NCBI GenBank assembly: GCA_964529155.1
Contig: CAZGVV010000015.1
Coordinates: forward strand, 1-34,039
Direction of reading: 5' to 3'
Length of the DNA: 34,039 bases
DNA from: CAZGVV01 sp964529155
Lineage (GTDB): Bacteria > Pseudomonadota > Alphaproteobacteria > Rickettsiales > SXRF01
Shown: positions 15,843 to 23,415 of the stretch, in pieces
Position numbering within the stretch: the stretch's first letter is position 1
Layout of the letters: each line of letters begins with the position of its first letter
Notes under the pieces: model-generated
The model's input: only the letters and a program-made list of their open reading frames with translations
Database searches by the model: none
Told to the model about the DNA's origin: nothing
Made by a program: the position numbers and the translations under genes

Positions 15843-16826
15843 ATGACCACCACCACCGTACGAGACGCCCTCCGCGATGCCATGGCTGAAGAAATGCGCC
15901 GGGATGAAAATGTATTCGTCATGGGCGAAGAAGTGGCTGAATACCAGGGTGCGTATAAAGTTACACAAGGATTGCTGCAGGAATTTGGTGACCGCCGCGT
16001 GGTGGATACACCCATTACCGAGCATGGATTTGCCGGGCTTGGCGTGGGTGCTGCGATGGCAGGTTTGCGCCCTATCGTCGAATTCATGACCTGGAACTTC
16101 GCCATGCAGGCGATTGACCATCTCATCAACTCCGCGGCAAAAACCAATTACATGTCCGGCGGCCAGGTGAAATGCCCGATTGTATTTCGCGGACCCAACG
16201 GCGCGGCGTCACGCGTGGCGGCCCAGCATTCGCAGTGCTACGCCAGCTGGTATGCCCATGTCCCGGGCCTGAAAGTGATTGCGCCCTATGATGCGGCATC
16301 GGCCAAAGGCCTGCTCAAAGCCGCCATCCGTGATGCAGGTCCGGTGGTGTTTCTTGAAAACGAAATTCTCTACGGCCAAAGTTTTGAACTGCCGGATGAT
16401 CAGGACGTTCTGGAAATCGGTAAAGCCGCAGTGCTGCGTGAAGGTACGGATGTGACGATCGTTGCGTTTTCCATTATGGTTGGCAAAGCATTGGCCGCAG
16501 CAGAAACACTGGCGGCGGAAGGCATTTCAGCCGAGGTGATCGATTTGCGCACCATTCGCCCGCTGGATACGGAAACGGTGATTGAATCAGTCAAAAAAAC
16601 CAGCCGGTTGGTGTCGGTGGAGGAAGGCTGGCCGCTGGCCGGTATTGGCTCTGAACTCGCCGCAGTGATGATGGAACAGGCGTTTGACTACCTCGATGCA
16701 CCGGTTGCCCGTGTGACGGGTGTAGATGTTCCGCTGCCCTATGCCGCTAACCTGGAAAAATTAGCCTTGCCCCAGGCGGACCACATTGTAGAAGCCGCGA
16801 AAAAATTATGCTACCGCGCGGATTAG
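15843..16826 (+). CDS. pdhB: pyruvate dehydrogenase E1 component, beta subunit
   Basis: 327 residues. The chain starts directly at the E1-beta core (TTVRDALRDAMAEEMRRDENVFVMGEEVAEYQGAYKVT would span its first helices) and shows DTPITEHGFAGLGVGAAM, MTWNFAMQAIDHLINSAAK, GGQVKCPIVFRGPNG, and the C-terminal DLRTIRPLDTETVIESVKKT. Many alphaproteobacterial PdhB proteins carry an N-terminal lipoyl domain; this one does not, as in Rickettsia. AAAGG lies upstream of the ATG at a fair distance. The 3' end overlaps the next gene by 19 bases. Confidence 0.95.
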   Translation: MTTTTVRDALRDAMAEEMRRDENVFVMGEEVAEYQGAYKVTQGLLQEFGDRRVVDTPITEHGFAGLGVGAAMAGLRPIVEFMTWNFAMQAIDHLINSAAKTNYMSGGQVKCPIVFRGPNGAASRVAAQHSQCYASWYAHVPGLKVIAPYDAASAKGLLKAAIRDAGPVVFLENEILYGQSFELPDDQDVLEIGKAAVLREGTDVTIVAFSIMVGKALAAAETLAAEGISAEVIDLRTIRPLDTETVIESVKKTSRLVSVEEGWPLAGIGSELAAVMMEQAFDYLDAPVARVTGVDVPLPYAANLEKLALPQADHIVEAAKKLCYRAD

Positions 16827-17536
16827 CGTTTCTGCTCAGCGCATTGGCTGCCAGCGCTGCCCACGCACAAACGACTGCGCCTGTTACGCAGCCGTATATC
16901 AGCGTCACCGGCGAGGCCATGGCAAAAATTGCGCCGGACCAGGCAACCCTTACGGTTACAGCGCAAGGGGAAGATAAAAAATTAGCTACGGCCAAAGAAA
17001 TCGCCAATAAAAAGCTGCAAGCCGTGCTGTCTGTAGCGAAAAAATTCGGCATGGAAGGCAATGCGCTTAAAACCAGCTATATCCAAGTCAATCCGCGCTA
17101 TCATTACGCACAAGACGCTGGCCAGAATTCCGGCAAACAAGTGTTGGACGGGTATACCGCCAGCACCGCGCTGGAGCTGACCTTGGCGGATATTACGCAA
17201 CTTGGTGCTTTGATCGATGCCCTGACCTTAGCGGGTATTGAGCATATTGGCGGCGGGCAAATGGGCCTTAAGGACGAGCAGAAGGCCCGGGAAGCCATGC
17301 TCACCAAAGCGGTGGAAAATGCCCATCTGCGGGCTGATGCGCTAGCCCACGCCGCCGGGGCTAAAGTAGGGAAAGCATTGGCGATTAGTGACGCGGGCGG
17401 CAGCATTCAGCCGCCTATGCCCATGCCGCGCATGGCCAGTGCAATGGCGAAGTCCGACTATGCCGCCTCACCTGAATTACCTGCTGGTCTCATTGAAATT
17501 CGCCAGCAAGTGAGCGTAACTTACGCGCTGGAGTAA
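16808..17536 (+). CDS. SIMPL-domain (DUF541) secreted protein
   Basis: 242 residues with an N-terminal signal peptide (MLPRGLAFLLSALAASAAHA, likely cut before QTTAP). The mature part has the SIMPL/DUF541 pattern: ISVTGEAMAKIAPDQATLTV, an internal KLQAVLSVAKKFGMEG helix, DGYTASTALELTL, and the KAREAMLTKAVENAHLRADALA helix. Such proteins are periplasmic or envelope proteins of unclear function. The start lies inside pdhB (19-base overlap), so it is translated from the pdh transcript, yet its role has no evident link to the enzyme complex. Confidence 0.85.
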   Translation: MLPRGLAFLLSALAASAAHAQTTAPVTQPYISVTGEAMAKIAPDQATLTVTAQGEDKKLATAKEIANKKLQAVLSVAKKFGMEGNALKTSYIQVNPRYHYAQDAGQNSGKQVLDGYTASTALELTLADITQLGALIDALTLAGIEHIGGGQMGLKDEQKAREAMLTKAVENAHLRADALAHAAGAKVGKALAISDAGGSIQPPMPMPRMASAMAKSDYAASPELPAGLIEIRQQVSVTYALE

Positions 17537-17607
17537 ATAAATTACTTGTCAAGCAGCGTGAGTGCGCTATTCCATTAACTAACGCTTAGCAACGCTATAG
17601 GAATTCC

Positions 17608-18885
17608 ATGCCCATCGACATTCTCATGCCCGCCCTTTCCCCCACCATGACTGAGGGCAACCTCGCCAAATGGCACATTAAAGAAGGGGATAAGATCAAA
17701 TCCGGCCAGGTCATCGCCGAAATCGAAACCGATAAAGCGACCATGGAAGTGGAAGCGGTGGATGAAGGCATAGTCGGAAAAATCCTCGTGCCTGCGGGGA
17801 CGGAAGCCGTAAAAGTAAACGCTGTCATCGCGTTGTTGCTGGAAGAAGGCGAAGATAAGAAGGCATTGGAGAATTATAAGGCCAAAACAGCCGACGCTGC
17901 ACCCAAGGCAGAAGGCGCGGCAAAAGAAGCGGCATCCGCTGCTCCCATAGCACAAGCACCTGTTTCTGAACCATCCGCCAGCCGCACGTCACCATCAGCG
18001 TCCGGCAATGCTCGCCAATTTGCCTCTCCCCTCGCCAAGCGTATCGCCGCCAATGAAGGCGTAAGCCTGGCGCATGTGGCAGGAACAGGACCACACGGAC
18101 GTATTATTAAAGCTGATATAGAGGAATTCATCGCCGGGGGTGGTGCAGCAAAAGGCATGGTGCGGCGTAATGCAGTAGAATTTACCAAAATCGCCAACAC
18201 CACCATGCGCAAAGTCATCGCCCGCCGCTTGACTGAATCCAAACAGCAGGTGCCGCATTTTTACCTTACCGTGGAATGTGAGTTGGACCGTTTGCTGGAT
18301 ATACGCAAGGATTTGAATTTTGACGCGGAAGCGCAGGCGGGAAAAGGCCAGAAACCAGCGTATAAATTGTCGGTGAATGACTTTATTCTGAAAGCATCGG
18401 CCCTGGCCATGCGCAAAGTCCCGGCGGCTAACGCCTCGTGGACCGATGAGGCGATTTTGCAATATACTAACGTGGACGTCTCGGTGGCAGTGGCCATTGA
18501 TGGCGGGCTTATTACGCCGATCGTGAAAAACGCTGATCAAAAATCGGTGATTCAAATTTCCGGCGAGATGAAAGACCTGGCGGCACGCGCACGGGAAAAC
18601 AAGCTGAAACCGGAAGAATTTCAGGGCGGCTCCTATAGCGTGTCTAATTTGGGCATGTATGGCATTAAGCACTTCGCCGCCATCGTCAACCCACCGCAGG
18701 GCTGCATTTTAGCCATTGGCGCTGGTGAAGAGCGCGTGGTGGTGCGCCACGGCCAGATGGTGGTCCGCCAGATCATGGAATGCACCTTATCGGTCGATCA
18801 CCGCGTGGTAGATGGCGCGGTGGGGGCTGAGTTCCTGCAGGCGTTTAAAAATTATATTGAGCGGCCTGGGTTGTTGTTAGTTTAA
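17608..18885 (+). CDS. pdhC: pyruvate dehydrogenase E2, dihydrolipoamide acetyltransferase
   Basis: 425 residues. One N-terminal lipoyl domain (lipoyl Lys in EIETDKATMEVEAV, near residue 43), an Ala/Pro-rich linker, a peripheral-subunit-binding domain (ASPLAKRIAANEGVSLAHV then GTGPHGRIIKADIEEFI), and the catalytic acetyltransferase domain ending with the DHRVVDGAVGAEFL active-site motif. It transfers the acetyl group to CoA and forms the core of the complex. A TAGGA lies upstream of the ATG. The only lipoyl domain visible in this PDH is here, since PdhB has none. Confidence 0.96.
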   Translation: MPIDILMPALSPTMTEGNLAKWHIKEGDKIKSGQVIAEIETDKATMEVEAVDEGIVGKILVPAGTEAVKVNAVIALLLEEGEDKKALENYKAKTADAAPKAEGAAKEAASAAPIAQAPVSEPSASRTSPSASGNARQFASPLAKRIAANEGVSLAHVAGTGPHGRIIKADIEEFIAGGGAAKGMVRRNAVEFTKIANTTMRKVIARRLTESKQQVPHFYLTVECELDRLLDIRKDLNFDAEAQAGKGQKPAYKLSVNDFILKASALAMRKVPAANASWTDEAILQYTNVDVSVAVAIDGGLITPIVKNADQKSVIQISGEMKDLAARARENKLKPEEFQGGSYSVSNLGMYGIKHFAAIVNPPQGCILAIGAGEERVVVRHGQMVVRQIMECTLSVDHRVVDGAVGAEFLQAFKNYIERPGLLLV

Positions 18886-18919
18886 GGCTAGTTGTTATAG
18901 CATACATACTTTTGGAGAT

Positions 18920-18929
18920 NNNNNNNNNN
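18920..18929. other. assembly gap (10 Ns)
   Basis: Ten Ns between the GGAG-containing leader at 18912-18919 and the coding sequence of lpd. The true missing length is unknown; compared with usual Lpd proteins about ten or more N-terminal residues are absent, so the real gap is probably longer than ten bases. Confidence 0.98.
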
Positions 18930-20291
18930 GGGCCTGGCGGTTATGTCGCAGCGATTCGCGCGGCTCAACTCGGCATGAAAACCGCCGTAGTGGAACGTGA
19001 CGCCATGGGCGGTATTTGCTTGAATTGGGGCTGCATTCCTACCAAAGCCTTGCTGCGCAGTTCCGAGGTCTTTGACCTTGCGCATCGCGCAAAAGAATTT
19101 GGCTTAAAAATTGAAGGCTTATCGTTCGATCTTAAGGCAATAGTTGAACGTTCGCGCGGGGTTTCCGGCCAACTTTCCAAAGGCGTTTCCGGGCTGATGA
19201 AGAAGAACAAAGTCACTGTGTTTGACGGCCACGCTAAACTTGCAGGCAAAGGCAAAGTCACGGTGGAGAAAGACGGCAAAACCACCGAAACCATCACAGC
19301 CAAACACATCATCCTCGCCACCGGCGCCCGCGCCCGTACCCTGCCCGGCCTGGAAGCCGATGGCAAATTGGTCTGGACCTATCGCGAAGCCATGGTGCCG
19401 GATGTGATGCCTAAATCGCTGCTGGTGGTGGGTAGCGGCGCTATCGGCATTGAATTTGCAAGTTTTTACCGCACGCTCGGTGCAGAAGTCACGGTAGTCG
19501 AGGTCATGGACCGTATTCTGCCGGTAGAAGACGAGGAAATTTCCAAACTGGCGCATAAAGCTTTTGAAAAACAAGGCATGAAAATCCTGACCGGTGCAAA
19601 TGTGAAAGCCTTGAAAAAAGGCAAGAACGAGGTAACGGCCACTATCGAGCAAGGCGGAAAATCCACCGACATCATGGTTGAGCGCGTGATCCTCGCCGTG
19701 GGCATTGTCGGCAACACCGAAAATCTGGGTTTGGAGAATACTAAGGTAAAAGTGGAAAAAACCCATGTGGTAACAGACCCCTGGGGCGCAACCGGCGAGC
19801 CGGGCGTCTACGCCATTGGTGATTTGGCGGGCGCACCGTGGTTGGCGCACAAGGCGAGCCATGAAGGTGTGCTATGCGTCGAAAAAATCGCTGGCATTAA
19901 GGGCCTGCACCCGATGAAGAAAGAGAATATTCCCGGCTGCACCTACTGCCACCCACAAGTCGCAAGCTTAGGACTGACCGAAAAAGCCGCCAAAGAAAAA
20001 GGCCGTGACGTGAAGGTAGGCCGCTTCCAGTTTATAGGCAACGGCAAAGCCATTGCGCTGGGCGAACCGGAAGGGCTGGTTAAAACCATTTTTGACGCAA
20101 AAACCGGCGAGTTACTGGGCGCACATATGATCGGCGCGGAAGTCACCGAACTGATTCAGGGCTTTGCCATCGCCAAGGCCGGGGAACTGACCGAAGGCGA
20201 ACTGATGCACACCATCTTCCCACACCCCACCCTCTCAGAAATGATGCATGAGAGCACGCTGGCGGCGTACGGCAAAGTGATTCATATGTAG
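18930..20291 (+). CDS. lpd: dihydrolipoamide dehydrogenase (E3), 5' end lost in gap
   Basis: 454 residues are readable, entering at GPGGYVAAIRAAQLG, which is the second half of the FAD-binding GxGxxG motif. The redox-active disulfide motif GGICLNWGCIPTKALL, the NAD-binding VVGSGAIGIEFASFY, the second FAD motif GVYAIGDLAGAPWLAHKASHEG, and the C-terminal active-site His region HTIFPHPTLSEMMHE are all present. E3 reoxidises the dihydrolipoyl group of PdhC with NAD. The start codon and first residues fall in the N run; the TTG at 18912 is not a believable start. It is convergent with eno. Confidence 0.95.
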   Translation, partial: GPGGYVAAIRAAQLGMKTAVVERDAMGGICLNWGCIPTKALLRSSEVFDLAHRAKEFGLKIEGLSFDLKAIVERSRGVSGQLSKGVSGLMKKNKVTVFDGHAKLAGKGKVTVEKDGKTTETITAKHIILATGARARTLPGLEADGKLVWTYREAMVPDVMPKSLLVVGSGAIGIEFASFYRTLGAEVTVVEVMDRILPVEDEEISKLAHKAFEKQGMKILTGANVKALKKGKNEVTATIEQGGKSTDIMVERVILAVGIVGNTENLGLENTKVKVEKTHVVTDPWGATGEPGVYAIGDLAGAPWLAHKASHEGVLCVEKIAGIKGLHPMKKENIPGCTYCHPQVASLGLTEKAAKEKGRDVKVGRFQFIGNGKAIALGEPEGLVKTIFDAKTGELLGAHMIGAEVTELIQGFAIAKAGELTEGELMHTIFPHPTLSEMMHESTLAAYGKVIHM

Positions 20292-20294
20292 AAG

Positions 20295-20325
20295 GGCATC
20301 CCCGGTGCAGGCCGGGAGGCATGCC
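20295..20325. terminator. possible bidirectional terminator hairpin between lpd and eno
   Basis: GGCAT (20295-20299) pairs with ATGCC (20321-20325), and inside it CCCGG pairs with CCGGG around a short loop. It fills most of the 36 bases between the convergent stops. There is no T-run on either side, so it may only be a stable hairpin. Confidence 0.35.
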
Positions 20326-20327
20326 AA

Positions 20328-21599
20328 TTACAGCGCTCCACGCCCTGCATACACCGCTTGCCGCCCGAGTATTTCCTCGATACGCAGCAATTCGTTGTAT
20401 TTTGCCGTGCGGTCGGAACGCGACAGCGAACCGGTTTTGATTTGCCCGCAATTGGTCGCCACCGCCAGGTGTGCAATCGTTGAATCCTCCGTCTCACCCG
20501 AACGATGCGACAGAATGGCGCGGTAACCAGCACGGTGGGCCATTTCCACGGCTTCTAATGTCTCGGTAAGCGTGCCGATCTGATTTACTTTGACCAGCAG
20601 CGCGTTGGCTAACCCGTCTTGAATCCCTTTGCGCAGGATCGCCGGGTTAGTGACAAACAGATCATCACCCACCAGCTGCACTTTTTGACCGAGCGCCTGC
20701 GTGATGGCGCTCCAACCTGCATGGTCACCTTCAGCCATCGGGTCTTCAATGGAGAGGATGGGGTAACGCGACACCAGGGTTTCGTAATAGGTAATCAAGG
20801 CATCAGCGCTTAAGGTCTGACCAGCGCCTGCGAGTACGTATTTTTTATCATGGTAGAACTCACTGGCCGCCACATCCAGCGCCAAGGCAATTTCTTCGCC
20901 CGGTTTGTAGCCAGCGTCTTCAATGGCCTTCATGATAAGGGCAAGCGCCGCGTCAGTATCAGCCACGTTCGGCGCGAAACCGCCTTCGTCGCCCACAGCC
21001 GTAGAGAGGCCCGCATCGTGCAGGCGCTTCTTTAATGCATGAAATACTTCTGCGCCCATGCGCACCGCTTCGCTCATGTTTCCTGCGGCCAGCGGCATGA
21101 TCATGCATTCCTGAATATCCAGCGGATTGTCAGCATGCGCGCCGCCGTTGATGATGTTCATCATCGGCACGGGCAGCACATGCGCTGCCGCGCCGCCAAT
21201 GTAGCGGAACAATGGCAGACCAGCACTCTGCGCCGCTGCGTGGGCAACGGCCATAGAAACACCCAGCAGGGCGTTGGCACCAAGACGGGATTTATTATCA
21301 GTACCGTCCAGAGCGATAAGCGCGAGGTCTATTTTACGTTGCTCCGCGGCATCCAGCCCCAATAAGGCGTCAGCAATTTCGCCGTTTACATTATGCACCG
21401 CTTTGCGCACACCCTTGCCGAGGTAGCGTTTTTTATCACCGTCACGCAGCTCCAGGGCTTCCATAGAGCCGGTGGATGCGCCCGAAGGCACGGCGGCGCG
21501 GCCACATGCGCCGTCTTCCAACTCTACATCGACTTCAACGGTGGGATTGCCACGACTGTCTAAAATTTCGCGGCCATGAATGGAAATAATGGCGGTCAT
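20328..21599 (-). CDS. eno: enolase
   Basis: 423 residues. Converts 2-phosphoglycerate to phosphoenolpyruvate. Motifs: IHGREILDSRGNPTVEVDV at the N-terminus, PSGASTGSMEALELRDGD, GGAHADNPLDIQECMIMP, the metal ligands around LALDVAASEF, SIEDPMAEGDHAGW and QLVGDDLFVTNP, and the signature ILSHRSGETEDSTIAHLAVA with the catalytic Lys in KTGSLSRSDR. A strong GAGGAGG is placed upstream of the ATG at 21599. In many relatives eno sits just before ftsB-pdhA; here it lies beyond lpd on the other strand. Confidence 0.97.
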   Translation of the reverse strand: MTAIISIHGREILDSRGNPTVEVDVELEDGACGRAAVPSGASTGSMEALELRDGDKKRYLGKGVRKAVHNVNGEIADALLGLDAAEQRKIDLALIALDGTDNKSRLGANALLGVSMAVAHAAAQSAGLPLFRYIGGAAAHVLPVPMMNIINGGAHADNPLDIQECMIMPLAAGNMSEAVRMGAEVFHALKKRLHDAGLSTAVGDEGGFAPNVADTDAALALIMKAIEDAGYKPGEEIALALDVAASEFYHDKKYVLAGAGQTLSADALITYYETLVSRYPILSIEDPMAEGDHAGWSAITQALGQKVQLVGDDLFVTNPAILRKGIQDGLANALLVKVNQIGTLTETLEAVEMAHRAGYRAILSHRSGETEDSTIAHLAVATNCGQIKTGSLSRSDRTAKYNELLRIEEILGRQAVYAGRGAL

Positions 21600-21601
21600 G
21601 T

Positions 21602-21913
21602 TCAGCCTCCTCGTGGGCCGCCATCGGGCGGAGTGCGGCGTTGCGGCATTAGTGTGCCATCGGGCCAGAACGCATAGTCAGTGCTGCCATCAAGCTTCAT
21701 GCGATGGTCGCCGATCAGCGCATAAATGGGATATAGCCGGGATTCCCATGTGCCATTGGCAGGAATGGTCACGGTTTGCTCTTGTCCGGCAATGGAAAGA
21801 TGGAAATCATGCGATTGCGGTGCCAGGTTAGTGATGCGGGCCGCCGATGCCATATGGGGCGCAAACCCAACCGCTGCGACAGCCAGTAGCAATATGCTTG
21901 ATTTCCGATTCAT
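21602..21913 (-). CDS. small exported protein of unknown function
   Basis: 103 residues from the ATG at 21913; earlier in-frame starts exist (21952, 21937) but this one begins a typical signal peptide (MNRKSSILLLAVAAVGFAP then HMASAARI, cleavage after ASA likely). The mature part (about 80 residues) has a beta-type pattern (HDFHLSIAGQEQTVTIPANG, TWESRLYP) and a Pro/Gly-rich tail, PPDGGPRGG. No enzyme motif is seen. It lies two bases upstream of eno on the same strand and could be co-transcribed. Confidence 0.65.
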   Translation of the reverse strand: MNRKSSILLLAVAAVGFAPHMASAARITNLAPQSHDFHLSIAGQEQTVTIPANGTWESRLYPIYALIGDHRMKLDGSTDYAFWPDGTLMPQRRTPPDGGPRGG

Positions 21914-21972
21914 AAGGGGCGTAGAATAAAGAAACATAAGTGGTTCACCCATTAATGTTTAAGGAGGCGAAA

Positions 21973-22455
21973 ATGACATCCTCTGTTCGCACGAAAGCAC
22001 GCCAAAAGCAACCGACTTTTACAGCTTCCCTCCCGATTTCGGCGGATGTACGCCGATTGGAGCAGGCGGTGATGGCACTGGAAGACGCGGTATATTCGGT
22101 GATCGATATGAATAAAGGCCATGCCTTCCATGATGTCGATTTTTTATATTGGAACCGCAAACTCAAAAATATCGCCATGCAGGTGTCGCTGGCGCTGGAT
22201 GAATACCGTGGCCCCCGCCAGTTTCACCAGCACTATCGCCATGATCCGCGCAATCAGGACGCGCTCTACCCGGTGGCCGGCCCCTCCCCCATGATCACCC
22301 TGGCCCGCGTAGCCCGCGAAGCATTAACCGATTGCGCCGACATGGCAGGCATCACCGACCGCGTGGCCCTGAAAGTACGTGAACGGCTGGAACAGAGCCT
22401 ACGGGTGTTTTTGCATCGGTATCGCGCTCACCATGAACAAACGGAAACGGCTTAG
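21973..22455 (+). CDS. hypothetical protein, 160 residues
   Basis: The ATG at 21973 has a perfect AAGGAGG at 21961-21967, so this start is preferred over an in-frame ATG at 21940. The protein is mostly helical and soluble (VRRLEQAVMALEDAVYSVID, VALKVRERLEQSLRVFLHRY) and rich in His and Arg near the middle (QFHQHYRHDPRNQ). No family is recognised. It is divergent from the small exported protein next to eno; the two 5' ends overlap only in non-preferred upstream codons. Confidence 0.7.
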   Translation: MTSSVRTKARQKQPTFTASLPISADVRRLEQAVMALEDAVYSVIDMNKGHAFHDVDFLYWNRKLKNIAMQVSLALDEYRGPRQFHQHYRHDPRNQDALYPVAGPSPMITLARVAREALTDCADMAGITDRVALKVRERLEQSLRVFLHRYRAHHEQTETA

Positions 22456-22482
22456 CGCCTGAATTTACGCTATTAAAAAAAC

Positions 22483-22533
22483 ATTTGCTTTTTTAAAGCA
22501 AATTGTTAATTAATTTGGCAACAAATTAATTAA
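22483..22533 (+). repeat. two AT-rich perfect hairpins before the first paralog
   Basis: ATTTGCTTT (22483-22491) and AAAGCAAAT (22495-22503) form a 9-bp stem with a TTT loop. TTAATTAATTT (22506-22516) and AAATTAATTAA (22523-22533) form an 11-bp stem around GGCAAC. The first may end transcription of the 160-residue gene; the second lies 13 bases before the next ATG and could be an operator or a recombination site. Confidence 0.6.
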
Positions 22534-22537
22534 TCAG
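22515..22537 (+). repeat. direct repeat, copy 1, at left border of the paralog pair
   Basis: A 23-base sequence (TTGGCAACAAATT...AATCAG) identical to 23383-23405. Identity resumes after 3-5 bases with CTTATATGGCAAAA, which includes each gene's ATG. Left of the repeat the two copies do not match, so it marks a border of the duplicated unit. Confidence 0.85.
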
Positions 22538-22545
22538 GGACTTAT

Positions 22546-23286
22546 ATGGCAAAAAAACCTTATCTTGAAAAGGCTGCAAAAGCCGCAAACGAGCATAATG
22601 CAATTATAGACGATCTTTCTCAAGAGATAGCCGAGGAAAAATTGAAGATTAACAAGATAAAAGAAGAAATCGATCAAGAAGATCGTCTGTACTATAATAG
22701 AGTAAAAGCAGTGGCGGAGCTTATCGCAGAACAATACTGTCATAAACAATACTATGCATCAAACAAATCCCCAGACATCTATATAGAAGGGGATTTATTA
22801 TACACCAAAATAAACCTACAACAGGGAGGTATATCACGCCACATTAGCGCTGACAATGCACGGCAGTTGCTTAAAGAAGCGCTTCCTGATTGTAGCGACA
22901 TAGATGCATTAAAAATTACACCGGTTTCTAAAAAAAAGGGACCGAATACTCTTATGATTCCAGAAAGTCATAGTGATTTTGACAATGCATTTGCGATTAC
23001 TGCTGATGATGCTTTTGATGCAGTAGCCAAAGCCGCATTACTTAAAAAAAATACGCAAGAATTACTTAATAAAACTAATAAAAATGATTTTTCTTATTTT
23101 TGTGCGACATCGGATAAATTCGAACTTAATTCTTTTAAAACTGGGCTAGAATTTACTGCTGAAGAGATTCAGTACGTCAAAGATAAAGCTTTGTTTTTTC
23201 GTTGCGGTGAGAAACCTAATGAAGCTGTCACTTCCAGCACATTAACACCACCCGCCCCTACTCACCGAAAAGGCAAAGAACATTAA
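22546..23286 (+). CDS. hypothetical protein, paralog A (246 residues)
   Basis: Begins MAKKPYLEKAAKAANEHN and ends in the tail HRKGKEH. Residues about 20-55 form a charged helix or coiled coil (EIAEEKLKINKIKEEIDQED). The body shares with paralog B the pattern IEG (near residue 78), DNARQLLKEALP, the segment DNAFAITADDAFDAVAKAALLKKNT, and FTAEEIQYVKDKA. It is soluble, without a signal peptide, and clearly AT-richer than surrounding housekeeping genes. No family is recognised. The CTTATATGGC sequence around the ATG is identical in the paralog. The duplicated arrangement suggests an accessory, possibly variable, function. Confidence 0.75.
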   Translation: MAKKPYLEKAAKAANEHNAIIDDLSQEIAEEKLKINKIKEEIDQEDRLYYNRVKAVAELIAEQYCHKQYYASNKSPDIYIEGDLLYTKINLQQGGISRHISADNARQLLKEALPDCSDIDALKITPVSKKKGPNTLMIPESHSDFDNAFAITADDAFDAVAKAALLKKNTQELLNKTNKNDFSYFCATSDKFELNSFKTGLEFTAEEIQYVKDKALFFRCGEKPNEAVTSSTLTPPAPTHRKGKEH

Positions 23287-23382
23287 TCCGCCAGCAACAG
23301 CCTTACATGCATATCTGCTGCCGCGAATAGAGCGTTTTCGCGAACCGGAGCGCAGCGCTGTGGGTGAGCATTGGCATCACGC
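23283..23382 (-). pseudogene. relic of the 3' end of a GT-C glycosyltransferase gene
   Basis: Read on the minus strand, an open frame of about 32 codons ends ADMHVRLLLAD-stop, closely matching the C-terminus ADMHVKLFVVD of the intact membrane glycosyltransferase gene whose stop is at 24123. At the DNA level 23287-23316 agrees with 24127-24156 at 26 of 30 positions. The rest of the gene is missing; beyond about 23316 similarity fades. The piece was carried along when the unit paralog A plus this 3' end was duplicated. Confidence 0.65.
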
Positions 23383-23405
23383 TTGGCAACAAATTAATTA
23401 ATCAG
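23383..23405 (+). repeat. direct repeat, copy 2
   Basis: Identical to 22515-22537. Only the right arm of the AT-rich palindrome seen in copy 1 is retained here, because identity starts at the loop. A better ribosome binding site (GAGGAG) follows at 23405-23410. Confidence 0.85.
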
Positions 23406-23415
23406 AGGAGCTTAT

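Noticed and set aside
20295..20325. A strong rho-independent terminator
   Set aside because: The hairpin is real but no T-run follows on either strand, so it is listed only as possible.
22515..23405. CRISPR array
   Set aside because: Only two copies of a 23-base repeat, 868 bases apart and each in front of a gene; no spacer pattern.
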